A DNA stretch of 64,000 nucleotides from Cryobacterium glaciale (GCF_004402535.1 NZ_SOEY01000026.1:1-64000); one strand, 5' to 3'; positions 9,527 through 18,530 are shown, counted from the stretch's first letter. Notes: generated by a model from the sequence alone, not told the origin. Numbers and translations are program-made.

Positions 9527-10948
9527 TCATTCCCTCGTTTCATCGTTCTTTTCATCGAGGCCGAGAATGCGCCGGGCCGCACCGGTGAGGTGGTGGACTG
9601 GAGCAACCCCCAAGGTGATTTCGCCAGAGTAGACCTCGTTGTGGTCCCGAGCGGTGAGCTGCCAAGTCCCTTTGATGGTCTCGAGTGATTCATCCGAAAC
9701 CACGAGCACCAGTTCGTCGTGCTCAGATTCATAAGTTCCCCGGGGGCGGAGCTCGCCGACATCAAGTTCGAGCGTGACCGATCCTCCATTCTCGTAGCTG
9801 ACCGACGGCGGAATGTATTGGTGTGGCGATGGGATGTAATAGTTGCCCATGTTGCCGAATGCCGGTGTATTCAACATCCTTTGGCTCGGCCCCCACCTCC
9901 GTGGCGGGCTAGGCAGGTCAAGATCGCGTCGCTCATTCGTATAGTCCGGGCTTCGATAATCGAGTGCCGATACGTCTCCGGCGAGGTGAAGCTGCACTTC
10001 GACATCGTGAAAAAACGTAGTCGTCCGATTGGTGATTTTCACGACGGCCGGCCGGAGCGCGCTCCCAACGATGCGAGGAACAGCCTCGTCCCACGCGGCG
10101 CGGAAGCCCACCTCCCATCGGTCGATGGACTCGCGATACTGCCCCTCCGTGCGCTTCTCCGGCTCGGTCATTGCAGCCGCCAGCATGGAAACGTGGGCGA
10201 TGGCCGACTGGAAGCCCAACAACTCGTTCGCACGAGCTTCATACGGCTCACCCAGCGAGGAAGGACTTCGCGGTGGCGTCGGTATCGCCGACTCCAAGTC
10301 CGCGCGAATCAACGCGACGTATTCGTTGATTGTCGTCGCGGCATCAAGTTGGACGAGTGCGACTTCGCCCATCACTTCCACTGCGAAATCGACCTCGATC
10401 GGAACTTGAGTCATGCCCCTCACGAGTAGAAGGTCGACTTCCTCAGCCTTGGCTTCACGCGTCTCGCCATCCGCTCGGATGTAAATGCGCCCGTCGGTGA
10501 GGGACTCGCCGCTGGCACGACACAGGAATGGTCCTTGGCCCGTTCGCGGCGGTTCGACCAGGATAATCAATACCTGATTCGCGGAGCCCTCCACGGGCAC
10601 CCAAACAACATCCCATCGTGGGCCGGCCGCACCAACGTATTGTTGGACGACCTTCGAGATCTCCATCATTTCGATCGGCGGAATGCCTAGGACGGATCCG
10701 GTGGCAACACCGATGATCAGGACCCCGTAACCCTCGAATGCCGTTGCCGCGACATCGGGCGCCCGGTTCGCCGCACCCAGGATGAATTTGGCGATCTTTT
10801 CCTTGTCCCTCTTCGTTGAGAGATCCAGGGTGCTCTTCAGCTCGAGGTAATGGCGCTCGGCTAGATCTCCGTGCTTTGCAACAGCAACTATGAGCTGCTG
10901 CCCAGCAAGTACACCGCGAGGCGCACGAGAGACGTCGATCGCGCTCAC
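9527..10948 (-). CDS. Schlafen/AlbA_2-domain protein
   Basis: A 473-aa protein with an N-terminal AlbA_2 (Schlafen-type) region: HYLELKSTLDL, KEKIAKFILGAANR, then FEGYGVLIIGVATG, the usual core of this putative nucleic-acid-binding or nuclease fold. The C-terminal 250 residues look beta-rich, include a tryptophan/tyrosine-rich stretch (PSPHQYIPPSVSYENGG), and are not recognised. Stand-alone gene; about 125 bp upstream is non-coding. AlbA_2 proteins are frequent in defence islands, but no role can be shown here. Confidence 0.75.
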   Translation of the reverse strand: MSAIDVSRAPRGVLAGQQLIVAVAKHGDLAERHYLELKSTLDLSTKRDKEKIAKFILGAANRAPDVAATAFEGYGVLIIGVATGSVLGIPPIEMMEISKVVQQYVGAAGPRWDVVWVPVEGSANQVLIILVEPPRTGQGPFLCRASGESLTDGRIYIRADGETREAKAEEVDLLLVRGMTQVPIEVDFAVEVMGEVALVQLDAATTINEYVALIRADLESAIPTPPRSPSSLGEPYEARANELLGFQSAIAHVSMLAAAMTEPEKRTEGQYRESIDRWEVGFRAAWDEAVPRIVGSALRPAVVKITNRTTTFFHDVEVQLHLAGDVSALDYRSPDYTNERRDLDLPSPPRRWGPSQRMLNTPAFGNMGNYYIPSPHQYIPPSVSYENGGSVTLELDVGELRPRGTYESEHDELVLVVSDESLETIKGTWQLTARDHNEVYSGEITLGVAPVHHLTGAARRILGLDEKNDETRE

Positions 10949-11072
10949 TCCTGGTTTCGTTTTCTGCTAAGAAATGCCATGTGCTGATATCTCCTCTGCG
11001 CCATAAAGGCGTTCGGTGCGTGATAGCCAAGTTCTGACTCACTGTATCGTCACGCGCCGACACCGCTGAGGT

Positions 11073-11660
11073 ATGCGTGCAGGAGCGCGCAGCAGTCGAG
11101 GCGTAAGCAACACCAGGGTGATCGACGCGCTGCTCGAGGACGCTTCGTTCAGACCTGCAGGCGAGATTGACAGTGATATGCCGGATGCGTTCGGTGTTTA
11201 CGCCATTCGACTTACGGCGGCTTGGACCTGCCCGAACCGTGCGCGACGCTGCGCTCTGTCCGCCGGGCCTGTCTGATTACGTCGGCAAAGGCACGTCGCT
11301 AAAGAAGCGCATGCTCGGAAACGAGCTTCGCGGACGCGGCCATGGCACCTTCTTTCGGAGCCTCGGGGCGGTGTTTGGGCCTCGTCCACTGGCCAGCTCG
11401 CTGGCCTCGACGGCCTCGACGGCCTCGACGGCGAAAAGTACAACTTCAGCTTCGAGAAGCAGGACCACGACGACATCGTCGAATGGATCAACGCCTCCCC
11501 GAAACCGACGTCCGGGCGACCGGGCGACCGAAGCCGTGCTCGTCCTCCACGCGCCGCTATTCACGCCCGACGGCAACCCGCGCGCTCTGGCCGAGCTCGA
11601 TGAGCTTCACGTGCTGTGGCGAAGCATCACGAGTGAATGGCGCGACTCGAGTGGGTCAGT
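11073..11660 (+). pseudogene. Broken GIY-YIG-type gene
   Basis: Pieces of one GIY-YIG-like protein lie in different frames. DAFGVYAIRL is in the first frame, YVGKGTSLKKRMLGNELRG and HGTFFRSLGAVFG in a second, KYNFSFEKQDHDDIVEWIN in a third, and LVLHAPLFTPDGNPRALAEL in the second again. Frame changes fall near 11270, around the triple GCCTCGACG repeat (about 11403-11430), and near 11500. The gene would start near ATG 11073 and runs tail to tail into the minus-strand GIY-YIG-like gene. Treated as inactivated; sequencing error is the alternative. Confidence 0.7.
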
Positions 11661-12171
11661 GAATCGGTTCCGGTTTTCGGTTGGCAAATGGCCACCGTCC
11701 GTGGCGCGCTTCGAAATCGTCAATCAGGCGCGACTCGAGGTTCTTCACCTCTTCGTCGTCTGTTACCTTCCAGCAGACCAGTAGCTCGGCGTGATCGGCC
11801 AACTGCCAAATGTGCTCGCCGCCGCGGTGGCCGACGGCCTTGCCTGCCCCGAATCGTCGGTACTGACTGAGACGTCTGCGTAAGCCATCTTCGTGCGTGC
11901 CCCAATTCGCCTTGCCGATGTACAGAATCGTTGATCCCATGACCCACGTCATCTCCAGCAAGTCTTGCTCCGCGGTTGGGTCGTTGCCTTTGAACCAGCC
12001 AGCGACGCTGCGCTCGAGATAGGACGGCGGGGCCGTCGAGGGACGCAGCACGACATAGATTCCTGGCAGTTTCGGTGGCTTTGTGACCTGAAGCTCGGTG
12101 AAGGGCACGAAGCCTTCGAACCCCGCCGCTTCGAGCCCCACGTGCGTCCACAACGTCGGCAGGTCGGTCAT
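11656..12171 (-). CDS. GIY-YIG-like small protein
   Basis: A 171-aa protein with PGIYVVLRP and, about 50 residues on, STILYIGKA followed by GLRRRLSQYRRFG. This is the two-strand GIY...YIG layout of the nuclease superfamily with the downstream Arg helix; a later ESRLIDDFEARHGRWPFANR supplies the conserved Glu and Asn positions. I chose ATG 12171 because it overlaps the stop of the upstream 76-aa gene by ATGA and because the longer frame to 12264 adds sequence overlapping that gene. Substrate unknown. Confidence 0.72.
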   Translation of the reverse strand: MTDLPTLWTHVGLEAAGFEGFVPFTELQVTKPPKLPGIYVVLRPSTAPPSYLERSVAGWFKGNDPTAEQDLLEMTWVMGSTILYIGKANWGTHEDGLRRRLSQYRRFGAGKAVGHRGGEHIWQLADHAELLVCWKVTDDEEVKNLESRLIDDFEARHGRWPFANRKPEPIH

Positions 12172-12398
12172 TGGATCCACTGTCGAATTCTTTCCGTCAG
12201 GAGGCTGGTGTCTGCCGTTCGGCGCGCAAAGAAGATATTGACTAGCTGATTGTCGGCCATCCAATGAACGTCACTCGAGGCGGGCACGACCACCGAAATC
12301 TCGTGCACGAACTCGTCGTACGTCAGCGGACGCGTGAAGGCGTCGAGGTGGTCAGCGACTACCCTGATGTCACTATTAAGATCGTTCGTCTCGGCCAT
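12168..12398 (-). CDS. Small acidic protein, partner of the GIY-YIG-like gene
   Basis: A 76-aa protein beginning MAETNDLNSDIRVVADHLDA, soluble and net acidic, family not recognised. The stop overlaps the next start by 4 bp, so the two are translationally coupled and probably work together. It could be an inhibitor or adaptor of the GIY-YIG-like protein; that is inference from arrangement only. Confidence 0.65.
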   Translation of the reverse strand: MAETNDLNSDIRVVADHLDAFTRPLTYDEFVHEISVVVPASSDVHWMADNQLVNIFFARRTADTSLLTERIRQWIQ

Positions 12399-12442
12399 GA
12401 CCCGAGCGTAGCAACAGACGCCAGCCTCCGGACGGGATCACG

Positions 12443-12468
12443 GTGCCCCGACAGGGGCATCGGGGCAC
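12443..12468. promoter_or_regulatory. Hairpin upstream of the two-gene unit
   Basis: GTGCCCCGA - CAGGGGCA - TCGGGGCAC: a perfect 9-bp stem with an 8-base loop, 45 bp upstream of the 76-aa gene. There is no T-run, so an operator is as likely as a terminator. From here to about 12950 I see no gene. Confidence 0.5.
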
Positions 12469-12951
12469 TGAATGCCCTACCCGAAAGCAGTGCGAGCGGA
12501 TGTGGCCTGTTGTATGTTCTCCGGTATCAGCCCATAGGCACGACCTGGCGGATCGCGCACTCATGTGTAGAAGTTTTCTATGAACGGTCGTTTTGGGGGA
12601 ACACCAATACACCCTCGTGCGTTTGGCGGAGTTCCCCGCAGCCGCGCCCCACCGCCCCGCGATCGACGGTCGCATCTGAGGCCGTCCCGCCGGCTCGATG
12701 ACTCGCCGCTGATCAATTGGCGGAACCTTCCACCGCGAGCGGGGGCGGTGCGGCCCGTAGCGCACGCGGCAGCGACGTCCCACGCGCAAATAGTCAATTC
12801 GTGAAGACCGCTCGGGCGCCGGAGGCGGCTGTCAGCGGCGGTGGCCCTCATCGATCTGTTCGTAGGCCCCTTCAGCCGGCGCCGACGAAGCGCTCCCAAC
12901 TGTCATAGCGACCCAACGGCTGATCAACGACGGACGACCACCAGCTACGGA

Positions 12952-13077
12952 TCAGGTCACGATGGGCAGCCGGTGAATCCGATCGCCAGCCGCGCCCGGA
13001 CCAGTCTGGAATGACGTGGCAATCCGTGGCCGCGCGAAGCGGGCAGCGCTCCGCGCGTCCTCGATCGTCAGACTGCT
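12952..13077 (-). pseudogene. C-terminal fragment of a 410-aa-gene homologue
   Basis: The last 41 codons before the stop at 12952 (SSLTIEDARSAARFARPRIA...DRIHRLPIVT) match the last 41 residues of the intact gene at 14540-15772 (SSLTIEDGRSATRAAKIRIA...DRIRRRAVG). The frame upstream of this point has no similarity. It is a severed 3' end of a second copy. Confidence 0.75.
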
Positions 13078-13150
13078 TGAAGGCCGCAAAATGGTTCTTC
13101 GCGGATTCGGACCGCATCGTGCGAGACAGGGTGTGGACCGGACGAGAGCC

Positions 13151-13474
13151 CTACTCGTTCTTCTTGTCTTCGTAGTATGCGCGACTGTAGTCAATGACCT
13201 CGGGGTGCTTGCCGAACATCTCCCTCTTGAATCCGTACTTCTGGAAGAAGATGGTCTTCTCTTCGTCGGTCTTGAAGCGGTCCTCAGTTCGCTTCCCTGG
13301 CGTTCTGACATTTTCCTTGCCATCGAAGAACCGGGTGCTTTTCCCCTCCCGGTACTGCACAGGAGTGCCGTTTTCGATGTAGAAGCCGGATGAAACGCCG
13401 CTTTTTTCACTATCCGTACGTTCGCCATCAAAAGCACCGTTGGCCAGCGCTCGTAGAATGTCCGCGATTCCCAT
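13151..13474 (-). CDS. Hypothetical 107-aa protein
   Basis: Begins MGIADILRALANGAF and is rich in Lys/Asp/Glu and aromatic residues (FFDGKENVRTPGKRTEDRF, FFQKYGFKREMFG), unlike the Ala/Arg shadow frames around it, which favours a real gene. AAGG lies 3 bases before the ATG, closer than usual. Base composition is lower in G+C than its surroundings. No family recognised. It is sandwiched between pieces of decayed genes, so it may be a relic itself. Confidence 0.5.
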   Translation of the reverse strand: MGIADILRALANGAFDGERTDSEKSGVSSGFYIENGTPVQYREGKSTRFFDGKENVRTPGKRTEDRFKTDEEKTIFFQKYGFKREMFGKHPEVIDYSRAYYEDKKNE

Positions 13475-13539
13475 AAGCCTTGTCTTCCCGTCCGGTTGAC
13501 TCCCGCGGCGTGCCGGGAGAGCGTGTTGCTGGTGTCAGC

Positions 13540-13640
13540 CCGCTCGGTTGAGGGGGTTGGTTAGAGCGTAGTCGAGCTGCTCGACCTCAAGTCGTCGAGC
13601 GAGCCGTGCATGCGTTCGGTGTTGAACCAGCGCACTCAGT
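13540..13640 (-). mobile_element. IS3-type transposase C-terminal remnant
   Basis: Minus strand reads TAD, a stop where Trp is expected, then VRWFNTERMHGSLDD, a frameshift, EVEQLDYALTNPLNRAG and a stop. This is the C-terminal end of an IS3-family OrfB integrase (the W-F-N-x-R/ER-x-H signature). Only about 100 bp remain, with an internal stop and a frameshift. Confidence 0.7.
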
Positions 13641-14345
13641 CGGCGGTGCCGATCGCGACGTGGGTGGGTACGCTCACGTTCACCATCCGTCCGTGCCGCG
13701 TCGACTCGACGATCGCTGCCGCCAAGCGCTCACGCGGCGAGCTGGCTACCGCCCGAGTGGAGTCGTGGGCCGTTCGGGCTTGGTCGAGTTGGTCCCGAAT
13801 CTTGGCAAGGTCTGTCACGGCGCGCTGCGCTCGAACTGCTTCGTCGTCAGCTCGGGAGACCGCGCCTCGAGTACGTTCCCCGGCTTCGGCTCGTGCGGCG
13901 GATGCAGCCTCGGCGCGGGCAGCGGCGCCGTCGCGTTTGTGCTCGGTCTCCCCCAGCCGCGGTCGTAGGGCGACCAGCTGCTCGCGCAACTAGGCCAGCT
14001 CAGCCTGTGCCTGTATTTTGGACCTCGGCCACGGAAGGAGCGGCGGTCAGCTCGGCCGTCACCTGGTCGAGAGCATGCGCCAAGTCCCCCACCTCTTGCT
14101 GGGCTGCGACGATAGTGGCCTGCTTCAGCTCGGCGAGTTCGGATGCTTCCGTGGCTGCGGCGTCAGCTTCCACCCTTTCGGCCTCGGCCTGGCGCCGAGC
14201 TTGCTCGGATCGGCTCGCTCGTGCTGTCGCGGCGGCGGCGCATTCGGCGGCCTCGGTCGTGACAGATTCGATCTGCGCTTCTGCGGCGTCCGCGTCGGCG
14301 ACGGTGTGCAGCTCGTCCGCAGAGGTGCTCGAACATGCCGGCGAA
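13641..14345 (-). pseudogene. Degenerate coiled-coil gene (KfrA-like composition)
   Basis: Two minus-strand frames (about 14345-14000 and 13989-13641) each encode long Ala/Glu/Arg/Gln heptad-like sequence such as RRQAEAERVEADAAATEASE and DLAKIRDQLDQARTAHDSTR. Around 14000-13985 a frameshift plus a TAG separate them; restoring the frame gives a continuous QAQAELA-LREQLV join. The composition resembles alpha-helical plasmid DNA-binding proteins of the KfrA type, but no DNA-binding domain is visible, so the family is a guess. Confidence 0.5.
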
Positions 14346-14374
14346 ACCTGACCACAGTGTTTTCCCGCGCGCTG

Positions 14375-14490
14375 GCGTGCGGCGTCGACGGGGCGCTTCT
14401 CTCTCCAGTTCCGATCGGTAGGTCCGGGTCGCTGCGCCAATTGCGCTGTAAATCGGCACGGTACTCCTTGTTGCGCTCGGACCACACCGG
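14375..14490 (-). pseudogene. Internal fragment of a 410-aa-gene homologue
   Basis: In one minus-strand frame SERNKEYRADLQRNWRSDPD, then after a frameshift TYRSELERE, match DRNKERRAELQRIRRSDPET / YQSELE of the intact gene at 14540-15772. With the fragment at 12952-13077 it shows that a second copy of that gene was present and was broken up. Confidence 0.65.
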
Positions 14491-14539
14491 CGTTGATTCG
14501 CTCCATGATGGGGGTCTCCACTGGCCTTACCAGAAGCGA

Positions 14540-15772
14540 CTATCCGACTGCTCGTCGGCGAATCCGATCATGGGCCGTGTCCGGAAGAGCCTGGCGGGAT
14601 GCTGCAATTCGAATTTTTGCCGCGCGGGTAGCGCTTCTACCATCCTCGATCGTCAAACTGCTCGTAGGCATGCGCTCGATGACTTCCTCCATCGCACGCT
14701 GGACAACCAACGACTCGACTGACACCCGCGGTTTACCATGGTGAGTCCTCGCCCGGTTCTCCACCTCCGCATCGACGGCGTACCGTGCACTGTTGCGCTG
14801 CACCTGCGCCACGACAGTCTTCACCAGTCGATCGAACTGCTGTTGGCGCTCTGCGCGCCGGACCTCGGTCTTCGTACTCCGCACGGCCGCAGCAACGTCG
14901 CGGCTCGTCAGGAGGTCGACCCGGTGCATCCGTTCGACGACGAGCTCGACAGCGCGGGCGTAGACGATGTTCTCCACCGGCAGCTGCGGGAGCCCCATGC
15001 GTGCCCGGTTCTCCACGTAGGCTTCGGCGAACTCGTGCATACGGGCGCCGTTCTTGAGCATGTGCTCGGTCAGCGATTCGGCGAACACCGTGAACTGCCG
15101 CAGATGCTCGGGACGCGACTGGTCATGGAAATAGGCGTCGGCCTCGCGTTCGTCTACACGCCGCTCGGCGGCCGTCGTCGGATGGAGTCGCTTCGGCGGG
15201 AGGCCGGCCCGGCTCAGACTGCGCTTGAGTCGTCTCGCCGCGGCGTTGACTTCCAGTTCCGACTGGTAAGTCTCCGGGTCGCTACGCCGGATGCGCTGCA
15301 ACTCAGCACGGCGCTCCTTGTTGCGGTCGGCCCATTCCTTGCTGATCTGCTTCGTGCGGTCGGGATCGGCATCCCGCCTGACTGCGGCCCGGGCATTCAC
15401 CTCGTCGCGGTGGGCCTCGTAGTAACGGTTGTAATACTCCCTGACCTTCGCGCGATTCTCCTCCATCCACTGCTGCTGATACTCGCGCCGGCGATCGGGG
15501 TGCACTTCCCGCCAGCGTTTCGCCCGCTCCCTCCCTCGGGCACGCACTTCCGCCTCGCGATGCCGGCGTGCCGCGGCTCGACGCTCCGAGTCGCGATTGA
15601 TCTGCCGGGCCCGCTCAAGGTGTTCCGCTCGCCAGAGACGATTCATCTCGCGAATTCGGTCCCGGTTCGCCGCCACATACTGGCGCCTCTTCTCTGCCTC
15701 CGCACTGCTGTCAGACGGATGCTCCGCCAGTGACTTCCGCGACGCCGTGTTCTCCTGAGATGAGTCGTTCAT
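14540..15772 (-). CDS. Repeat-rich 410-aa protein of unknown function
   Basis: The first half (about residues 25-190) is built from imperfect 16-17-residue units of the type N-x-x-R-x-R-E-x-x-x-x-W-R-x-E-H, for example NRDRIREMNRLWRAEH, HPDRRREYQQQWMEEN and NRAKVREYYNRYYEAH. Strongly basic helical arrays like this occur next to HNH domains in phage and plasmid proteins, but no HNH motif is present here. The second half is helical (DRTKQISKEWADRN, then SLTEHMLKNGARMHEF and VENIVYARAVELVVERM). A nucleic-acid-binding role is inference. Third gene of a three-gene minus-strand set; a broken paralogue lies downstream. Confidence 0.75.
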   Translation of the reverse strand: MNDSSQENTASRKSLAEHPSDSSAEAEKRRQYVAANRDRIREMNRLWRAEHLERARQINRDSERRAAARRHREAEVRARGRERAKRWREVHPDRRREYQQQWMEENRAKVREYYNRYYEAHRDEVNARAAVRRDADPDRTKQISKEWADRNKERRAELQRIRRSDPETYQSELEVNAAARRLKRSLSRAGLPPKRLHPTTAAERRVDEREADAYFHDQSRPEHLRQFTVFAESLTEHMLKNGARMHEFAEAYVENRARMGLPQLPVENIVYARAVELVVERMHRVDLLTSRDVAAAVRSTKTEVRRAERQQQFDRLVKTVVAQVQRNSARYAVDAEVENRARTHHGKPRVSVESLVVQRAMEEVIERMPTSSLTIEDGRSATRAAKIRIAASRQALPDTAHDRIRRRAVG

Positions 15773-15780
15773 GATCGCTC

Positions 15781-16047
15781 CTACGCGGCAGGCTGCGGGG
15801 CCAGCTCGATGACCAGGGCAAGGAGTTCAGAGCGATGCGCCGTCGGATTCGTAATCACACGCCCGACAGCTACGCGGAGCCGGTCAGCATCGTCGTCCGC
15901 GATCGCGGCGACGGGTTCCAGGCAATACGCGATGTCGTTCTGCAGGTTGTAGTCGCCATCGTCCACCGCGATCTCCGGATAGTAGAAGAGCGAAGCGAGC
16001 GCGGTACGACTGAGCAAATCATCGAACTGCTCTTGGGGAATCGTCAT
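15781..16047 (-). CDS. Hypothetical 88-aa acidic protein
   Basis: Starts MTIPQEQFDDLLSRTALASL. ATG 16047 was chosen over the 158-codon frame because AGGAGG sits 6-7 bases upstream and the upstream extension is Arg-rich junk. Continues with NLQNDIAYCLEPVAAIADDD and ends LALVIELAPQPAA; soluble, net acidic, family not recognised. Its stop is 8 bp before the 410-aa gene, so they are likely co-transcribed. Confidence 0.75.
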   Translation of the reverse strand: MTIPQEQFDDLLSRTALASLFYYPEIAVDDGDYNLQNDIAYCLEPVAAIADDDADRLRVAVGRVITNPTAHRSELLALVIELAPQPAA

Positions 16048-16150
16048 GATGAAGCCTCCTACTGGTCGACGTGCGTGAGCCAATACTGCCCGAACAAGAG
16101 GTACGCCGCTGGTCACTCGCCGTGCGAACCTGACCGAGTTCTGTGCCAGC

Positions 16151-16543
16151 TCAGGCTCGACGCGACGTGAGCACCGGCTCCTCGAATAGCTCCAGACCGA
16201 CACCTTCGCCGCGAAGCGCCCGCGCCGCCCGACGCCGCGCGTTGGCCTCGCCGCCAAGCAGCCAGAGCAGACGCATCAAGGTCAAGGGTCCAGCGACGAG
16301 AAACTTCAGCGCGTTCCACGCGAAGAGCAGCGCTAGCAAGTTAAACCAGCCGGAGCCGCCGTCTTCGGCCAGGCCGGTGCAGAGCACGGCGGCGAGTGCA
16401 TACGGCACCGCGAGAAGCATCGCCGGTACGCCCCATTTGAGACCGCGTCGAGTGCGGAGCGCGTCGAGCAGGATGTTGGTCGGCATCAACCCGCGCAGCG
16501 CGTAATGAACGCGGGCAGTGACGCCCAAGATGAGTCCGAACAT
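16151..16543 (-). CDS. Small membrane protein of the relaxase-downstream block
   Basis: A 130-aa protein with two or three hydrophobic segments (WGVPAMLLAVPYALAAVLC, WFNLLALLFAWNALKFLVAG, LTLMRLLWLLGG) and an Arg-rich cytoplasmic-type tail. GGAAGG precedes ATG 16543. Similar small proteins are often found downstream of MobF relaxases in actinobacterial elements, which fits the relaxase 3'-end fragment directly upstream (16656). No transport function can be assigned. Confidence 0.7.
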   Translation of the reverse strand: MFGLILGVTARVHYALRGLMPTNILLDALRTRRGLKWGVPAMLLAVPYALAAVLCTGLAEDGGSGWFNLLALLFAWNALKFLVAGPLTLMRLLWLLGGEANARRRAARALRGEGVGLELFEEPVLTSRRA

Positions 16544-16655
16544 GATGCAGCCTTCCAGAAGTTCAGCAACAAGAAACTTGAAAGGACTGCCCGCCGAACG
16601 GGAGCCATGCCATCACACCGAGCGATGGCGCGAATAGAGGTTGCCTGACACCATT

Positions 16656-17270
16656 TTAGAACCGGATGCCCGCCCGCGGAAGCACTAAATTGACGGCGGG
16701 TCGGGGCGCATCTTGGGTGTAGCGTTTTTCCGCGAGGCGCTGCGCAGCCTCGAGCGCCGCACGCGCACGGGCAGCGTCGAGTTTCTGCGCCGTCGATTCC
16801 GGTACCGCACCGAGCGCCCGAGCGCCCGAGCGCCAACGATGCCGTAGCGGTCCCGGTAAGCCGCGACAGCGCATCCATTTTGGTGCCACGCGACGGCTGC
16901 CGACCCGCGCGGCGCCGTGCCGAGAGCTCGAGTCCACGCTCCCCCGCGAGCAACGCCTCGTCAAGCACGGCGCTCACTCGCTCGCTCGCGATTCGATCAG
17001 GCCGGCACGCTCGACCAACGCTGCACGCATAGAAACATCCATCGGCCCGATCGCTCGCGGGATCAGCCCAGCGACGAGACGCGGCGCACGACGCGAGCCA
17101 CTTGCTCCGGTATCCCGCAACACGAATCCCGCCACGCGGGCTCGCAGCACCGCCGCAATGTCCGGGGCATCCTCGAACCCGCGCGCCGCAATCACGCGCG
17201 GCAGCAGGTTCACAATGTCGACAAAGTGCGCCTCGGCTCGCCGGAGCTCCGCGGTGAATGGCCCTATGAC
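16656..17270 (-). pseudogene. Relaxase 3'-end fragment (scar A, longest)
   Basis: Minus-strand similarity to the C-terminus of the intact relaxase starts abruptly at GPFTAELRRAEAHFVDIV and runs through RGFEDAPDIAAVLRARVA and GLIPRAIGPMDVSMRAALVE. It then changes frame near 16980 and ends at ...LVLPRAGIRF with a stop at 16656. Upstream of about 17265 the similarity stops. The terminal residues differ from those of the intact gene (GWVTRS) but resemble scar B (GIRF), so it came from a divergent relaxase lineage. No start and a broken frame: non-functional. Confidence 0.85.
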
Positions 17271-17414
17271 ACGGATCGAAGTGGCGGCAAGGCTTGGTGA
17301 CAGCTCCAGGTCGTCCCATACTCCTGTCAACTGGGTGGCCCATATCACTGGCAGCGAGAGCCAACATATTTCGTTGGCTGGCATTAGGTTGTTCCAGACA
17401 ACTATGCTCGCGGG

Positions 17415-18359
17415 ATGACCCTGCCAAGTGAGAGTGTGTGTGAAGACCTTGTTTGGCACTATACGTCGACCGCTGGACTCCGAGGCATCGTGATGAGTGA
17501 TTCGATATGGGCAACCTCCGCTGCCTTCATGAACGACGCAAATGAAATGAAGACCGGAGTAAACGCCCTCAAGTCAACATTTGCGCGAATTGAGGGATCG
17601 CTATCGAAAACGGATCGCGATTTGGTCTCTAGGAGCAGCCTCCTGCGAGGCTCGAGCGTTTTTGATTCGTTTCTCGTCTCCGCATCGGCGCTCCCTGATC
17701 TCTTAACCCTCTGGCGGGGTTACGGGGCCGGGCAAGTTGCATACGCGGTTGGACTCGATCGCGCCCGTACGCTAGTCCCGCGCGAGCAGATACCGGGTGA
17801 TGAGCACCCATGTCCACCCCCTGGCTATCGAGACGGAGAGATTGAGGAGATCGACGATCGTCTTATACGCCTATACGATTCGGATTCGGTTTTCGTTTTC
17901 GGTGGGGAATGGAAAGACGTCAAGTATGTTTCCACGACAGGTACACCCGATCATGAAACACAGATCCGCGATTTCATCGCGGAACGGAAGTTCGCGATCG
18001 CGCGCGGCGCATTCTTGGTTGATGTCGGACCTAATGTGGACGGCCCGATAAATCACGAAAAGGACGACGGGTTCATCGATGAGCGAGAAGTGAGGATCAT
18101 CGTGGGACTCAGCCCCGACTGGAAATTTGTAAAATTTCGGGAGGGACGGTTCGGGCTCATCCCCTACATTGAAATGACTGCCGGTGCGGCTGACACCCAC
18201 TACATTTCGAAAGACGCGCCCACGCTCCTCCCCATCGGCCACGTCAAGATAGGTCCGTCACCAGATCCGGAATCAGCGCTTCGAGCCCTCCGGGTGTTTT
18301 TGGACAGCCAGGGCTACGGTTCGACAGAGATTAGTGCCAGCTCGATCCCTTTCCGGTAG
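17415..18359 (+). CDS. DUF2971-family protein
   Basis: A 314-aa protein with the DUF2971 pattern: VWHYTSTAGLRGIVMSDSIW at the N-terminus, then FMNDANEMK, later FDSFLVSASALPDLLTLWRGYG followed by VAYAVGLD. The middle (residues about 185-250) has acidic and Lys-rich stretches and FIDEREVRIIVG. Function is not established; homologues are common in accessory regions. It is the only gene between relaxase scars A and B, and is visibly less GC-rich than its flanks, both signs of transfer. Confidence 0.8.
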   Translation: MTLPSESVCEDLVWHYTSTAGLRGIVMSDSIWATSAAFMNDANEMKTGVNALKSTFARIEGSLSKTDRDLVSRSSLLRGSSVFDSFLVSASALPDLLTLWRGYGAGQVAYAVGLDRARTLVPREQIPGDEHPCPPPGYRDGEIEEIDDRLIRLYDSDSVFVFGGEWKDVKYVSTTGTPDHETQIRDFIAERKFAIARGAFLVDVGPNVDGPINHEKDDGFIDEREVRIIVGLSPDWKFVKFREGRFGLIPYIEMTAGAADTHYISKDAPTLLPIGHVKIGPSPDPESALRALRVFLDSQGYGSTEISASSIPFR

Positions 18360-18530
18360 TCTCTCGCCTTCTGCATCAACGTCAGGGAACGATCAGCACT
18401 TCATAAGCGCGACAAGTGTCGGTCCGTCGAGGTGCGACCAAGCAGTCCATACTCATCGGATTCTCGCATTACCGTCCCACCGCACTTGAACCGGAGCGTA
18501 ATTTGCACGCGGTGTGTCGTGCGGCCAGAG

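Noticed and set aside
9719-10429. 236-codon plus-strand frame
   Set aside because: Antisense to the AlbA_2 gene; composition is typical of a high-GC shadow frame and no motif is visible.
13636-14521. Intact coiled-coil gene(s)
   Set aside because: The two frames are interrupted by a frameshift and a TAG near 13985-14000 and overlap an IS3 end and a fragment of another gene, so I treat them as decayed.
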